NCBI GenBank assembly: GCA_040386335.1
Contig: JAZKFT010000011.1
Coordinates: forward strand, 124,001 to 188,000
Length of the DNA: 64,000 bases
Origin: JAZKFT01 sp040386335
GTDB taxonomy: Bacteria > Bacteroidota > Bacteroidia > Chitinophagales > Chitinophagaceae
Direction of reading: 5' to 3'
The translations under genes were made by a program, and so were the position numbers. Of this stretch, positions 25,763 to 36,000 are shown piece after piece (position 1 is the stretch's first letter; each line of letters opens with the position of its first letter). The notes below the pieces were generated by a model that saw only the letters and a list, made by a program, of their open reading frames with translations, did not search any database and had not been told where the DNA came from.

Positions 25763-27253
25763 ATGATCCGTAAAAACCATACCATAAAAATAAACCTGCA
25801 CGGCGGCATCGTTGCTGCAGGTAACCTGTACACGATCATGTGTGCTGCTGAAAACGCACAAATTAAAGAAGTGCAGTTTGGTACCCGTCAGCAACTCTAT
25901 TGCAAAGTGGCTGATAAATTTGCTGAAAGCTTTCTGCAGTCACTGGATGAAGCCCGAATCGGGTATGAAGCCAATGAAGAATCATTCCCCAATATTGTAA
26001 GTTCCTATGTAACCGAAGAAGTTTTTCAAAATGCCAACTGGCTCAGTGAAGGCGTATACAAAGACATCCTTGACCTGTTCGACTATCAACCAAGGTTAAA
26101 AATAAACCTGGTGGATAATGGCCAGACCTTTGTTCCATTTTTTACCGGCAATATCAACTTTATCGCATCAACGGTTAGCAACTATTGGTACCTGCATATA
26201 CGGTTTCCAAGAACCAATAATATGTACAAATGGCCCGACCTGATCTATTCGGCAGATATACCAAGACTGGCCAAACTACTGGAGGAAACGATAGCTGCTA
26301 ACCAAAGCCTTTTTATCGGCAGCGAAAATGCAAACGCAGAAAAGTTACCAGGGCTTGTTTATGCGAAAGGAAACTTTATCACCCAACCCATAGAACAGGA
26401 TTTGAAATTGCCTGAGTTTTCGCTACCCTATTATGAAGGCTTTAATAATTATGGCAATAAAACATGGCTTGGCATTCACCGAAGAGACGACCAGTTTGAT
26501 GTGGCATTTCTTAAAGATGTTTGTGCCATTTGCCTGAAAACCAAAGTGGGACAATTGTACACCACGCCATGGAAATCCCTGGTAATAAAGGGTATACAGC
26601 AAGCTGACAGAAAACTCTGGAACTATGTCCTTGGTAAATACCGGATCAATGTCCGCCATGCCAGTAACGAACTCAACTGGCAGGTAGAGGATCTGTGCGA
26701 AGAAGGCCTTAACCTGAAACGCTACCTGGTGCGTGGTTTTGACAAAGACGATGTACGGACTTATGGTCTTTGCTTCGCAATAAAAACCATACCCCAGTCC
26801 GGACTTTTTGGTTCTATTATCATCCGCAAACAAGAGAATAGGGCGGCCAATAAATACAAGATGCTGGACCGTTACGACATTTTGTACACCAAGGATTTTA
26901 ACCCCAATTCCAAGGAATTTATTTTGTTCCGCAAGGATATTGAAAAGGAAAACCTGGAGCTGTACCTGGTATCGTTGTGCAAATATTTTTACGAATGGCA
27001 GAACGAAGAACCCATTAACCACAGCATTTACCAGCAGCAGTTGCAGCCTGAAAAAACAGCTCCGGCGGAAGCAGTAAAAGTGCACCAGTGCAGTGGTTGT
27101 TTTACCATTTACGATGAAGTTTATGGCGATGAAGTAAATGATATACCACCGGGTGTTCCATTCAAAACACTTAAGGACTACGAATGCCCTACCTGTGGTG
27201 CGGCGAAGGAGTCTTTTGTGGAAGTGGTTAAACCCACAGGTATTTCGGTATAG
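25763..27253 (+). CDS. Rubredoxin protein with nitrite/sulfite-reductase ferredoxin-like half domains
   Basis: The 496-residue protein begins with a region resembling the ferredoxin-like half domain of sirohaem nitrite/sulfite reductases (INLHGGIVAAGNLYTIMCAA, then VQFGTRQQLYCKVA). A second, similar part follows about 210 residues later (KTKVGQLYTTPWKSLVIKGI). I do not see the paired CxxxxxC...CxxxC sirohaem/[4Fe-4S] ligands, so it is unlikely to be a nitrite reductase itself. The C-terminal 50 residues are a rubredoxin: CSGC (about residue 446) and CPTCG about 35 residues later, with YDEVYGDEVNDIPPGVPF between them. It probably delivers electrons to the nitrate or nitrite reductase (inference from position). 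It lies 20 bases after the nitrate-reductase-associated gene. Confidence 0.72.
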   Translation: MIRKNHTIKINLHGGIVAAGNLYTIMCAAENAQIKEVQFGTRQQLYCKVADKFAESFLQSLDEARIGYEANEESFPNIVSSYVTEEVFQNANWLSEGVYKDILDLFDYQPRLKINLVDNGQTFVPFFTGNINFIASTVSNYWYLHIRFPRTNNMYKWPDLIYSADIPRLAKLLEETIAANQSLFIGSENANAEKLPGLVYAKGNFITQPIEQDLKLPEFSLPYYEGFNNYGNKTWLGIHRRDDQFDVAFLKDVCAICLKTKVGQLYTTPWKSLVIKGIQQADRKLWNYVLGKYRINVRHASNELNWQVEDLCEEGLNLKRYLVRGFDKDDVRTYGLCFAIKTIPQSGLFGSIIIRKQENRAANKYKMLDRYDILYTKDFNPNSKEFILFRKDIEKENLELYLVSLCKYFYEWQNEEPINHSIYQQQLQPEKTAPAEAVKVHQCSGCFTIYDEVYGDEVNDIPPGVPFKTLKDYECPTCGAAKESFVEVVKPTGISV

Positions 27254-27296
27254 TATTATTTCTTCCTAATTTGTAGTTCTATTAAACAGCCTGAGT

Positions 27297-28037
27297 ATGG
27301 ACTACCTCGAAAAAATTATTGGTTATATTGAATCACACGATGTAGAAGGCATCCGGGATTGCTTTGCCCACGGCCTTGATCCGAATTCAACCTTTAAGGA
27401 TGAACCACTGATTTACGAACTCACCAGCGAATATGCCCGCAGCCCCCGTTTTAAAGAATGCGTAAAAGCCTTTGTGGATTTTGGTCTTGATTTCGAGGAC
27501 AACCTACTTTTATCAGTTTTGCTTGACGATGCCGAAAGCCTCGAAAAACAGCTAAATGAAGCCCCGGGACACATCAACAAACGGTACACCCTTCGATGTG
27601 CCTATACGCCTTTACACGAGGCTACATTGCTCCATATATGCGCGGAATTTAATCATATGGCCTGTGCAGCCATACTGGTAAAATATGGGGCAGATATTAA
27701 CGCCCCTGCTGGTCTTGATGAAAATGGCTTTGGCAGGCAGACCCCTATTTTTCATGCGGTGAATCAAAACCAAAATCAATCGGCAGCAATGCTCGATTAC
27801 CTGCTTTCAAAATCAGCCGATACCAGGATCACTGTTGCCGGGCTTGTTTGGGGAAAGGGTTACGAATGGGAAACCTTTATTCCGGCTGTGAACCCTATCA
27901 GCTATGCCATGATGGGTTTGCTGCCGCAGATGCACCGGAATGACAAAACAATTTCAGGAGTGGTGTCGAAACTTTTAAAAGCCGGTTATGGGATTGAATA
28001 CAAGCCCCCGAATGTGCCTAATGCTTATTTGAGATAG
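27297..28037 (+). CDS. Ankyrin-repeat protein
   Basis: A soluble 246-residue protein with several ankyrin-type helix pairs: GYIESHDVEGIRDCFAHGLD, TPLHEATLLHICAEFNHMAC and AAILVKYGADINAPAG, QTPIFHAVNQNQNQSAAMLDYL. Repeats are degenerate at both ends. There is no signal peptide. Ankyrin repeats mediate protein binding; no partner can be named. The gene follows the rubredoxin gene by 43 bases in the same direction, so it may belong to the nitrate operon, perhaps in maturation or regulation (inference). Confidence 0.75.
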   Translation: MDYLEKIIGYIESHDVEGIRDCFAHGLDPNSTFKDEPLIYELTSEYARSPRFKECVKAFVDFGLDFEDNLLLSVLLDDAESLEKQLNEAPGHINKRYTLRCAYTPLHEATLLHICAEFNHMACAAILVKYGADINAPAGLDENGFGRQTPIFHAVNQNQNQSAAMLDYLLSKSADTRITVAGLVWGKGYEWETFIPAVNPISYAMMGLLPQMHRNDKTISGVVSKLLKAGYGIEYKPPNVPNAYLR

Positions 28038-28200
28038 CAAGTGGTTAGCAGCGGGTAGCGAGTAGCGGCCCAGGCGTGTCGTAATATAGATTACGCCGGA
28101 ACGCTGGATTAGTAAATCAATCTTATTAAAAAAGGTTAGGTACCCGTGGTAAGTTTACGGTTAAACATTATGTTGCAAGTTCATTTTTAAATAAAACACT

Positions 28201-28503
28201 GTGGAAAGCATTTCAACCAAACCCAACATCACTATTGAATATTGTCCAAAATGCGGTTGGCTTTTGAGGGCCGCTTATATGGCACAGGAACTGCTCACCA
28301 CTTTTGTAGAAGAATTGCAAAGTGTGACGCTGCGACCCAGCGAAACAGGTGGCCGTTTTACGATTTTCATTGATGGCAAACAGGTGTTCGACCGTAAAGA
28401 AACCGGTCATTTTCCGGAAGCGAAAGAATTGAAGCAATGGGTCAGGGATATTGTGGCGCCTGATAAACCCTTGGGTCATAGCGATACGAAACATAAAGAC
28501 TGA
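28201..28503 (+). CDS. Rdx/SelW-like thioredoxin-fold protein
   Basis: A 100-residue protein with a GTG start, of the SelT/SelW/SelH (Rdx) family: ITIEYCPKCGWLLRAAYMAQEL contains the CxxC redox motif (Cys rather than selenocysteine), followed by VTLRPSETGGRFTIFIDGKQVFDRKETGHFPEAK split into the usual beta-beta-alpha order. Members are small cytoplasmic redox proteins of uncertain substrate. It lies only two bases before mobA and is almost certainly co-transcribed and translationally coupled with it. Confidence 0.85.
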   Translation: MESISTKPNITIEYCPKCGWLLRAAYMAQELLTTFVEELQSVTLRPSETGGRFTIFIDGKQVFDRKETGHFPEAKELKQWVRDIVAPDKPLGHSDTKHKD

Positions 28504-28505
28504 TC

Positions 28506-29078
28506 ATGAAAAACTTATTGGGCGTTGTGTTATGTGGCGGCCAAAGCAAACGCATGGGTAGCGACAAAGGCTTAATGCCTGTCGATGATACTATATGGGC
28601 AAAAAAAGTGGGCGGCAAATTATCAGCACTGGCAATTCCGGTTGTGTATTCTATTAATGAAACGCAGTACGAGCTGTATCAACAGCATGTAGAACCGCAA
28701 CAATTAATCATCGACAACGCTGCAGCTGCTGGCCCTCTCAAAGGACTGCTGAGTGTTCATGAAAAATTTCCTGAAAAAAATTTATTGCTGATGGCATGCG
28801 ACATGCTGGATATGAATAAAGAGACGATTGAAGAAACATTAATTTTCTACCAGCATGAACCTGGCTACGATTTTTATGTGCACCAGGACGCCGAATTTGT
28901 ACAACCATTTTGTGGCATTTATAGGGCAACTGGGCTGGCAGCCGAACTGGCAAAAGCAGAAAGCCATCAACTTACAAAATTTAGTATGCAGCACCTGCTC
29001 AATGGCGCTAACACCAAACGGCTGCCTATTAAAGATGCGACGGCTTTCCACAATTACAACGAACGTATCCACTCATAA
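28506..29078 (+). CDS. mobA: Molybdenum cofactor guanylyltransferase
   Basis: MobA joins GMP to molybdopterin to form the (bis-)MGD cofactor used by nitrate reductases of the DMSO-reductase family. The 190-residue protein shows the nucleotidyltransferase signature VLCGGQSKRMGSDKGLM at the N-terminus, AAGPLKGLLS, LLMACDMLDM (metal-binding Asp in the usual CDxP-like position, here CDML), and QPFCGIYR. The length agrees with the family. Its position at the end of the nitrate island fits supply of cofactor to the fused nitrate reductase. Confidence 0.88.
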   Translation: MKNLLGVVLCGGQSKRMGSDKGLMPVDDTIWAKKVGGKLSALAIPVVYSINETQYELYQQHVEPQQLIIDNAAAAGPLKGLLSVHEKFPEKNLLLMACDMLDMNKETIEETLIFYQHEPGYDFYVHQDAEFVQPFCGIYRATGLAAELAKAESHQLTKFSMQHLLNGANTKRLPIKDATAFHNYNERIHS

Positions 29079-29142
29079 ATACCGTGCCCCGGGTATATTA
29101 ATCCAACCAGCCTGCAGCTATCTTGCTGTAAATTATTGAGTC

Positions 29143-29571
29143 ATGAGCCCTATCGAAATTATCTACTGCAGCCAGCATTATGAATTAAAAAAAACGGGGC
29201 GCGATGCCATGAAAGGCAGGCTCAATGGCACCATCCTTACATCGGTGATACTGATGCTGGTGCTTGCCGGCCTGTTGATTATACTCACTTATTTTTCCCC
29301 ACATAATCCCATCGCTGCATTTTTTAAAAATGCCACCAAAGCTTTTGGCTATAGCAAATCTTCCGGGAAACTTATTGGGCTTCTGTGTGCGGTTATACTA
29401 TGTATTATTTTATGGCTGACCATTGGCAGCAAAAAAAATTACCTGCGCATGGCAGAGGGCTGGCAACAGCTGCCGGACGAGACTTTACAAAAAACGGTGA
29501 AGCAATCCATCTATATCTTTTGCATATCGTTTGCCTTTTTTTTGGCCACGATATTTTTGCTGGCGATTTAA
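29143..29571 (+). CDS. Small membrane protein of unknown function
   Basis: 142 residues with three hydrophobic helices: TILTSVILMLVLAGLLIILTY (about 31-51), LIGLLCAVILCIILWLTIG (about 77-95) and IYIFCISFAFFLATIFLLAI at the C-terminus. No known family was recognised. It is 64 bases downstream of mobA in the same direction but need not be functionally linked. Confidence 0.6.
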   Translation: MSPIEIIYCSQHYELKKTGRDAMKGRLNGTILTSVILMLVLAGLLIILTYFSPHNPIAAFFKNATKAFGYSKSSGKLIGLLCAVILCIILWLTIGSKKNYLRMAEGWQQLPDETLQKTVKQSIYIFCISFAFFLATIFLLAI

Positions 29572-29636
29572 CCACAAATGAACAAATGATACTGGCTCCT
29601 TGCTTTGAACTAAAGCCGCAACCGTTAAAAAGAACA

Positions 29637-32600
29637 TTATAATTTAATCTCCTTCAACCCGGCATTTTTCAATGCAGTATTCAACACAGGTAGTTCTTTC
29701 TTTTTTATTCCATCCCACCCGCCTTCGGCAAAACGTAATTGGTATTGCGCCTCTATAGCGGCGTTGATGGCTTGCTGGGTAGGCGGCATATCAGTATCAT
29801 GCAAAATATTAAATACTGATGCAAAAGCACCGTTTATTTGGTTGAAGCCTTTGTCTTTGGAGCCCTGCGCAGCATTTTCGAGAAGAGCAGCATAATTATC
29901 CATCTCTTTTAATTTATCCAATGTCTGAGCTTTTGCTCCTGGCAGCAAAGCGGCGATTTGTGAACGCAAATTCGCCAGTTCCATCGCGTTTGCAGCACAG
30001 GTTTTTCTTCCATTATAACATGTATAGCTCAGATTGTGCTGCACTTCAAGGTCGGTTGTTTTGGTGGTTACTCTCGGATCCATTTTTACCGTAATGGGCT
30101 GGCTGTATGTTTTTCCACCGGCAGTTAATCTTACAGTATAAGTTCCCGGCATCACCCATGGCGAGGAAGCATCAGGTTCGGTGTTTTTATAGATGGCGGC
30201 AATAGGGAAAGCAGGTGGTACGGGAAGGGGTGTATAATGCAGATCCCACATAAAACGGTGGCTGCCAGCTTCGGTCGAAAGTATTTGCTGTGGCCGAACC
30301 CAATAAGGTGGCGCATTATTGGGCGGTATGGTGTAAGGCTTATCATTGCTGCTGTATTTACGAACCAGCTGGCCTTTTGCATCCAGTATTTCAAGGGTCA
30401 CTTCGCCTGGAGCTTTGTCCTTTAAAAAGTAATTAATAACGGCGCCATCGGGTGGATTTTGCCCGGCGGGTTCTTCCTGTGGAAGCGGTGTATCGGTGTT
30501 CATATTCCAGCGGACACGGATAGCGGTTTGAGGCTTGAATAGAATAGTTTGTTGGTTAATTTGTTGACTGGTTAACTGGCGAAGTGGGGTAATATCATCC
30601 AGTATCCAAAAGCTGCGGCCGTGGGTGCCAATTACGAGGTCGTCATCTTTAATCACCAAATCCCTGATGCTGGTAGCAGGCATGTTTAACCGTAGTGGCT
30701 GCCAGTTTTCGCCATCATCAAAACTTACATGCACATTTCTTTCGCTGCCGGCAAACAGCAATCCTTTTCTCATGTGGTCTTCCTTCACCACATTGATGGG
30801 ATCGTTGGGCAAACCATTTACAATTTCTTTCCATGTTTTTCCGCCATCGGTGGTTTTGTAAATATGCGGTTTCATGTCGTCGAGGCGTATCCGATTTACA
30901 GCTGCATAACAGGTTTTCACATCGGTATGGCTGGCATCCATCAGCGAAATTTTGCTCCAGGGCGTTACCTGTGGCGGGGTAACATTGGTCCAGGTTTTAC
31001 CGCCGTTTGTCGTTACATGAATCAGTCCATCATCGGTGCCGGCCCATATGGTATTACTGTCTTTATAGCTTGGCGCAATAGTGTACACCACCCCGCGGCG
31101 GGGCATTTTCTTCATTTCCTCTGTTCGGTAAATACCCACAGATTCCGGTATTTCGTCATAGGTTTCCCTCGACAGATCGGGGCTGATGACCTGCCAGTTT
31201 TTACCCCCGTTCCTGGTTTTAAAAATCACGTTGCCTGCATAGAATAATGTCTTTTTATCTACCGGTGAAAATAACACGGGCGCAGTCCTCAAAAAACGGT
31301 ATTGGCCGCCCCGGACCGGCTCCGGCGCTATGTTCTGGCTTTGACCGGTGCGTTTGTCATAGCGTGACAATTTACCTCCGTAGATAATATTATTGTTCAG
31401 CGGGTCGGCCACTACATAGCCATATTCTTCTGCCCCAACCGGGTGCCATTCCCTGAAGGTTATTTGCCCGTCGTTGCCCCGGCTGGAGATACCGACTGAA
31501 CCACTCTCCTGCTGGCCACTGTACACATTATAGGGAAAAGAATTATCTGTACTTACGTGATAAAACTGGGCTGTGGGCTGGTTATACCAGCTACTAAAAG
31601 TTTCGCCACCATTTACAGTAATTATAGCACCCTGGTCGCTGGCAATTAAGATGATATTACTATTGTCCGGGTTGATCCAGATACGGTGGTAGTCGTCTCC
31701 ACCCGGTGCACCACGAAATGCCGAAAAGGTTTTGGCGCCATCGGTACTTTTCCAGGTAACCACATTGGCACTATACACAATATCCGGGTTTTTGGGATCC
31801 ACTTTCATTTCAGCGAAATCACTGCCGCGGCCCCAGTAACGTTCATCACTGCTCATTTTTTCCCAGCTTTCACCGGCGTCATTGCTACGGTAAATGCCAC
31901 CGTATCTTCCTGCATCCACGGTAGCATACATCCGGTTGGGATCGCTGGGTGCTACGCAAAATCCAATACGGCCAAGGCCCTGGTCGGTTGTAGGCAAACC
32001 TTTGGTTAATTTCTGCCAGGTGGTACCGCCGTCGGTGCTTTTGAAAAGACCGCTTTCCTTACCATTCCATGCACCATTTTCCCAGGGGCCCTGCCTGCCT
32101 GCCCACATGTCGGCATAAATAATATTGCTGTTTTGCGGATCGATAGTAACCTGGATGGCCCCGGTATTTTCGTCTTTGTACAACACTTTTTCCCAACTGG
32201 ATCCGCCATCCAAACTGCGATAGACGCCACGTTCAGGATTAGGTCCATAAGGATGACCGAGGACCGCAACGAAAACCCTGTTCTCATTTTTAGGGTCAAT
32301 AGTCAGGCCACCGATCTGCTGCACATTTTGCAGGCCAATTGTTTTCCATGTTTTGCCGGCATCGGTGCTTTTGTACATGCCATCGCCGTAGCTCAATACG
32401 CCAAGGTCGGGGCGTTGCAAGCCCTCGCCGCAGCCAACGTAAATCACGTTAGGGTTTGACGGTGCAACGGCCACATCTCCAACGGAACCCGTTGGCTGCT
32501 CATCAAAAATGGGTTTCCAGGTGCGGCCATAGTCGGTGGTTTTCCAAACCCCGCCATTGTTTACACCTATATAAAAAACATTAGGCTGTTGCGGAACACC

Positions 32601-32750
32601 TACGGCACCAACAGTTCGGCTACCCCGGTGAGGGCCGATCATACGCCATTGCATGGCGTTAAATAAATTACTATCGAAGGGCTGTGCCGGCAAGGTTACT
32701 GAAAGCATGGAACAGAACATTGCCAGAAACAGGTAATTTTTTTTATACAT
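29637..32750 (-). CDS. Secreted BNR/VPS10-like beta-propeller protein
   Basis: The start was placed at the ATG at 32750, which gives the signal peptide MYKKNYLFLAMFCSMLSVTL; the open frame extends 39 codons further upstream with a second hydrophobic stretch. The 1037-residue product resembles the sortilin/VPS10 and BNR-glycosidase-like propellers common in Bacteroidota: at least nine Asp-box-type motifs are visible (STDAGKTW, STDGGTTW, SNDAGESW, TRNGGKNW, TTNGGKTW, TTDGGKTW, SFDDGENW among them). The C-terminal 250 residues hold an immunoglobulin-like domain and a helical end. No T9SS tail is seen. It is exported; no catalytic site was recognised, so glycosidase activity should not be assumed. 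Confidence 0.85.
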   Translation of the reverse strand: MYKKNYLFLAMFCSMLSVTLPAQPFDSNLFNAMQWRMIGPHRGSRTVGAVGVPQQPNVFYIGVNNGGVWKTTDYGRTWKPIFDEQPTGSVGDVAVAPSNPNVIYVGCGEGLQRPDLGVLSYGDGMYKSTDAGKTWKTIGLQNVQQIGGLTIDPKNENRVFVAVLGHPYGPNPERGVYRSLDGGSSWEKVLYKDENTGAIQVTIDPQNSNIIYADMWAGRQGPWENGAWNGKESGLFKSTDGGTTWQKLTKGLPTTDQGLGRIGFCVAPSDPNRMYATVDAGRYGGIYRSNDAGESWEKMSSDERYWGRGSDFAEMKVDPKNPDIVYSANVVTWKSTDGAKTFSAFRGAPGGDDYHRIWINPDNSNIILIASDQGAIITVNGGETFSSWYNQPTAQFYHVSTDNSFPYNVYSGQQESGSVGISSRGNDGQITFREWHPVGAEEYGYVVADPLNNNIIYGGKLSRYDKRTGQSQNIAPEPVRGGQYRFLRTAPVLFSPVDKKTLFYAGNVIFKTRNGGKNWQVISPDLSRETYDEIPESVGIYRTEEMKKMPRRGVVYTIAPSYKDSNTIWAGTDDGLIHVTTNGGKTWTNVTPPQVTPWSKISLMDASHTDVKTCYAAVNRIRLDDMKPHIYKTTDGGKTWKEIVNGLPNDPINVVKEDHMRKGLLFAGSERNVHVSFDDGENWQPLRLNMPATSIRDLVIKDDDLVIGTHGRSFWILDDITPLRQLTSQQINQQTILFKPQTAIRVRWNMNTDTPLPQEEPAGQNPPDGAVINYFLKDKAPGEVTLEILDAKGQLVRKYSSNDKPYTIPPNNAPPYWVRPQQILSTEAGSHRFMWDLHYTPLPVPPAFPIAAIYKNTEPDASSPWVMPGTYTVRLTAGGKTYSQPITVKMDPRVTTKTTDLEVQHNLSYTCYNGRKTCAANAMELANLRSQIAALLPGAKAQTLDKLKEMDNYAALLENAAQGSKDKGFNQINGAFASVFNILHDTDMPPTQQAINAAIEAQYQLRFAEGGWDGIKKKELPVLNTALKNAGLKEIKL

Positions 32751-33053
32751 GTTGGATACAATAACGGGTGGAAAAAGAATCACTAAGATAGGTAAGCATA
32801 GGATAACAAATTTTATGGTAATCATTGTATCGCCTTTGCCGGTTTTGTGAGAACAACAACGGGCCATAGCAGCAAACTAATATAAGGTTAGCGGGTAACC
32901 CTACTATAATAATTTTTGTTCCAGCCAATTAGGACAGGGATTACGGACAAACTAAACAATGATTTTTTTAAAAAAGTCGCCGCCCTCAGCTCTAAATTAG
33001 CCCCATGGCCTTAATTTGCGTAGTCTTATTTTTTATCCGAAAATTTCCCCCGA
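32751..33053. other. Divergent intergenic region
   Basis: About 300 bases between the divergent BNR protein and T9SS protein genes. It contains the 39 extra upstream codons of the BNR frame and an A/T-rich part at 32950-33050. No clear promoter pair or hairpin was recognised. Confidence 0.45.
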
Positions 33054-36000
33054 ATGCTAAAACTTTACCCTACAGTTTTAAAAAACTGTAATCTATCTTT
33101 TTACCTGAGAAAATGCAGTCCGCTGCTGGTGGCTGCATTTTTATTATTACCAGGCGGATTTTTATTCGCCCAAAAACCTTCTATCGCAAGTTCAAACGGC
33201 CGCCTGGTTCGGAGTGTAGAACGCCTGACAGATGTGATTCATGTAAACCCCCTGGGTGATAAGCTGGCCGTTATAAGAGATATCAACGGCCTGGTGGGCT
33301 TCAATAAAAAAGTGCCGATACCAGACACCATGTATGATGCAGTGGCAGACCGGGATGGTGCGATAGACCGGCATCCGCTGTTAAACACAGCTACTGCAGC
33401 TGCTGCCACTATTGGTGTTAACCGCGACGGGCTAGCCAGCGCAGGCATTTCACCTGGCGATCCCTGCCTTGCGGCAGGCCCAAACCATGTGGTACAAATG
33501 GTAAATGTCTCGGGCGGTTCTTCTATCAGAATTTTTGACAAAGCCGGGAATATTGTAGTAAACAATATTTTGATGAGCAATATTACCGGCATACAAGGAG
33601 TGGGCGACCCGATTGTGCTTTATGATCAACTGGCAAACCGCTGGCTGGTAACAGAGTTTGGCAGAACCAACGGCGTTACAACTTACGTTAATACACTGGT
33701 CATATCTGTTTCTGCCACGCCCGACCCTACAGGCGCCTGGAAGACCTATTCATTTGCAGACGATGCTTTCTTTGTAGACTTTCCAAAATTTGCGATATGG
33801 AACAATGCCTATTACGGAACATCAAACGATTTTAATACTGCTGGAAATAGCTACCTCGGGTCCAGCATTTATGCATTCGACCGTACTGCCATGCTCAATT
33901 CTGCCCCAACTGCCGCAGTGGTACGTGTAAGGTTTAACAAGAACGGGTCGGGGTATGCTTCCCTGGCCCCGGTAACTTTGGAAGGGAATACCCTGCCGCC
34001 AGCCGGAACGAACGGATTGTTTATGTATTTCCAGGATGACGCTTTCACCACCACTGCAGGTGATGCTGACAGCCTCATGATCTTTCAATTGACCCCAAAC
34101 TTTACTACACCTGCATCCTCTGTAATTTCTCCTGAAACCAGGATGTTATGTGCACCACTAGACCGGCTTTTATGTACTGCCAGCCGGGGCGTTTGTATTA
34201 CGCAAAAGGGGAGTGGCATTCAATTAGAATCTCTTGTCAACAAGCTGAGCAACAAGATCGTTTACCGCAATTTTGGAACTCATGAATCTATTGTTTGTAA
34301 CACAACAGTAGATGTAGGCGAAGGACGTGGTGGTATCCGCTGGTGGGAAACAAGACGCACGGGAGGAAACGCCGGAACATGGAGTATTTACCAGGAAGCC
34401 ACTGAAGCCGGGGCTGAATTAGATGTAGAAAACAGGTGGCTGGGCACGATCAATATGGATGTGCTTGGGAATATAGCACTGGCTTATAATGTTTCCAGTG
34501 TCAATACCTTTCCTTCAATCAGATTTATGGCCCGTAACGCCTGCGATCCTTTAAATACGATGACATTAGCCGAAACAACCATAATCGAGGGCACTGCAGC
34601 TCACACCATCAGTTCAAGGTATGGTGATTATAATGCGCTGGTGATGGACCCGAGTACTCAAAGAGATTTTTGGCTAACTGCCCAATACAATAACGGTGCA
34701 TCATGGAATACCAGGATCAGTTCTTTTAAGTTGAACAACTGCACCAATATCCCAAGAATAAGGTTTGACAGTGCCACGATCGTTACAAGGGAAGCAAGCC
34801 TTACGGCAGGCGCGGGATGTCAAAAATATAAGGACATCAGTTTTAAAATATCGGTTGATGTAGCACCTTCGCAGCTAGCCACCATCAACTTTTCGTTGGG
34901 TGCCGGTACGGCCACCAACAATGCTGATTTTGCCCTGTTGAGTGCTTCAACAACCCTTGATGCCGCCAACCTGAGCCGTACCATTACCCTTAGGGTATTT
35001 GATGATGCCGAAATAGAAAGCCTGGAAGATTTGCAGATCAACTATAACATCGTAACGGCAGGTAATGCAGTAGCCGATAGTTATAATCAAACCTGCAAGA
35101 TTTTTATAGAAGATAATGAACTGCAGCCCGATGATGACAATAATGTCAATATCCCCGTATACAGCACCAATGGTACGCTTGCTATCGGCTCTCCTTTCCA
35201 AAGTACTTTTACTGACAAAAAAATACAATATCTCTATACCGCCGCGGCGTTGACAGCTGCTGGCGTGAAGCCTGGAAATATCTCTGCCGTCGGTGTTATA
35301 ATTACAACAAAAGGCAGTACTGCTCCCTTTAACAATTTTAATGTGGCAATAGGCACCACGGCACTGACAACTTTGGCAGCCGGGCCATTTAATACTGGCC
35401 TCGTTAATAAGTATTCCAACCCAAGCTACAGTACCGTTGGCGGGCTTAATAATTTTACCCTGAATGGTGGCTTTAACTGGAACGGCACCAGCAATATCAT
35501 AGTGGAGTTCTGCTATGACAATACTGCCAATAATGGAAGTGACGATATTATACAAGGTTTTTCAAACGCTGGCGGTACTCCCTGCATATATGCCCGTACC
35601 AACCTGGTTGCAAATGAAAATGGGTGCAGCTTTACAAATACAACCGGAACTGCTACGAATGTGGCTGTATTATCGGTAACGCAGGTAATAAATAATACAG
35701 CGGTAGAATCGCAGGTAGGTCATCAATTGATTACCGACGTGAGGCCGGCTACCAACAATATTTTTTATTCGGCCAATGATGGCCAGCTGGTGGCATCTCT
35801 CAATAATGCAAGTGCCGCGCTGGGCTGCGTAACTGCGAAAATAGATGCAGAAGGCACTGTATGGCAATCCCTGTACAATACACTTCGTTCGCAAAAAGTA
35901 ATAGAAGTAACACCCACAACCAACAGCAATGCCACCTATAGCATCACCCTCTATTATACCAATGCCGAGTTAGCCGGCATGGCACCAGCCAGTTTGAACA

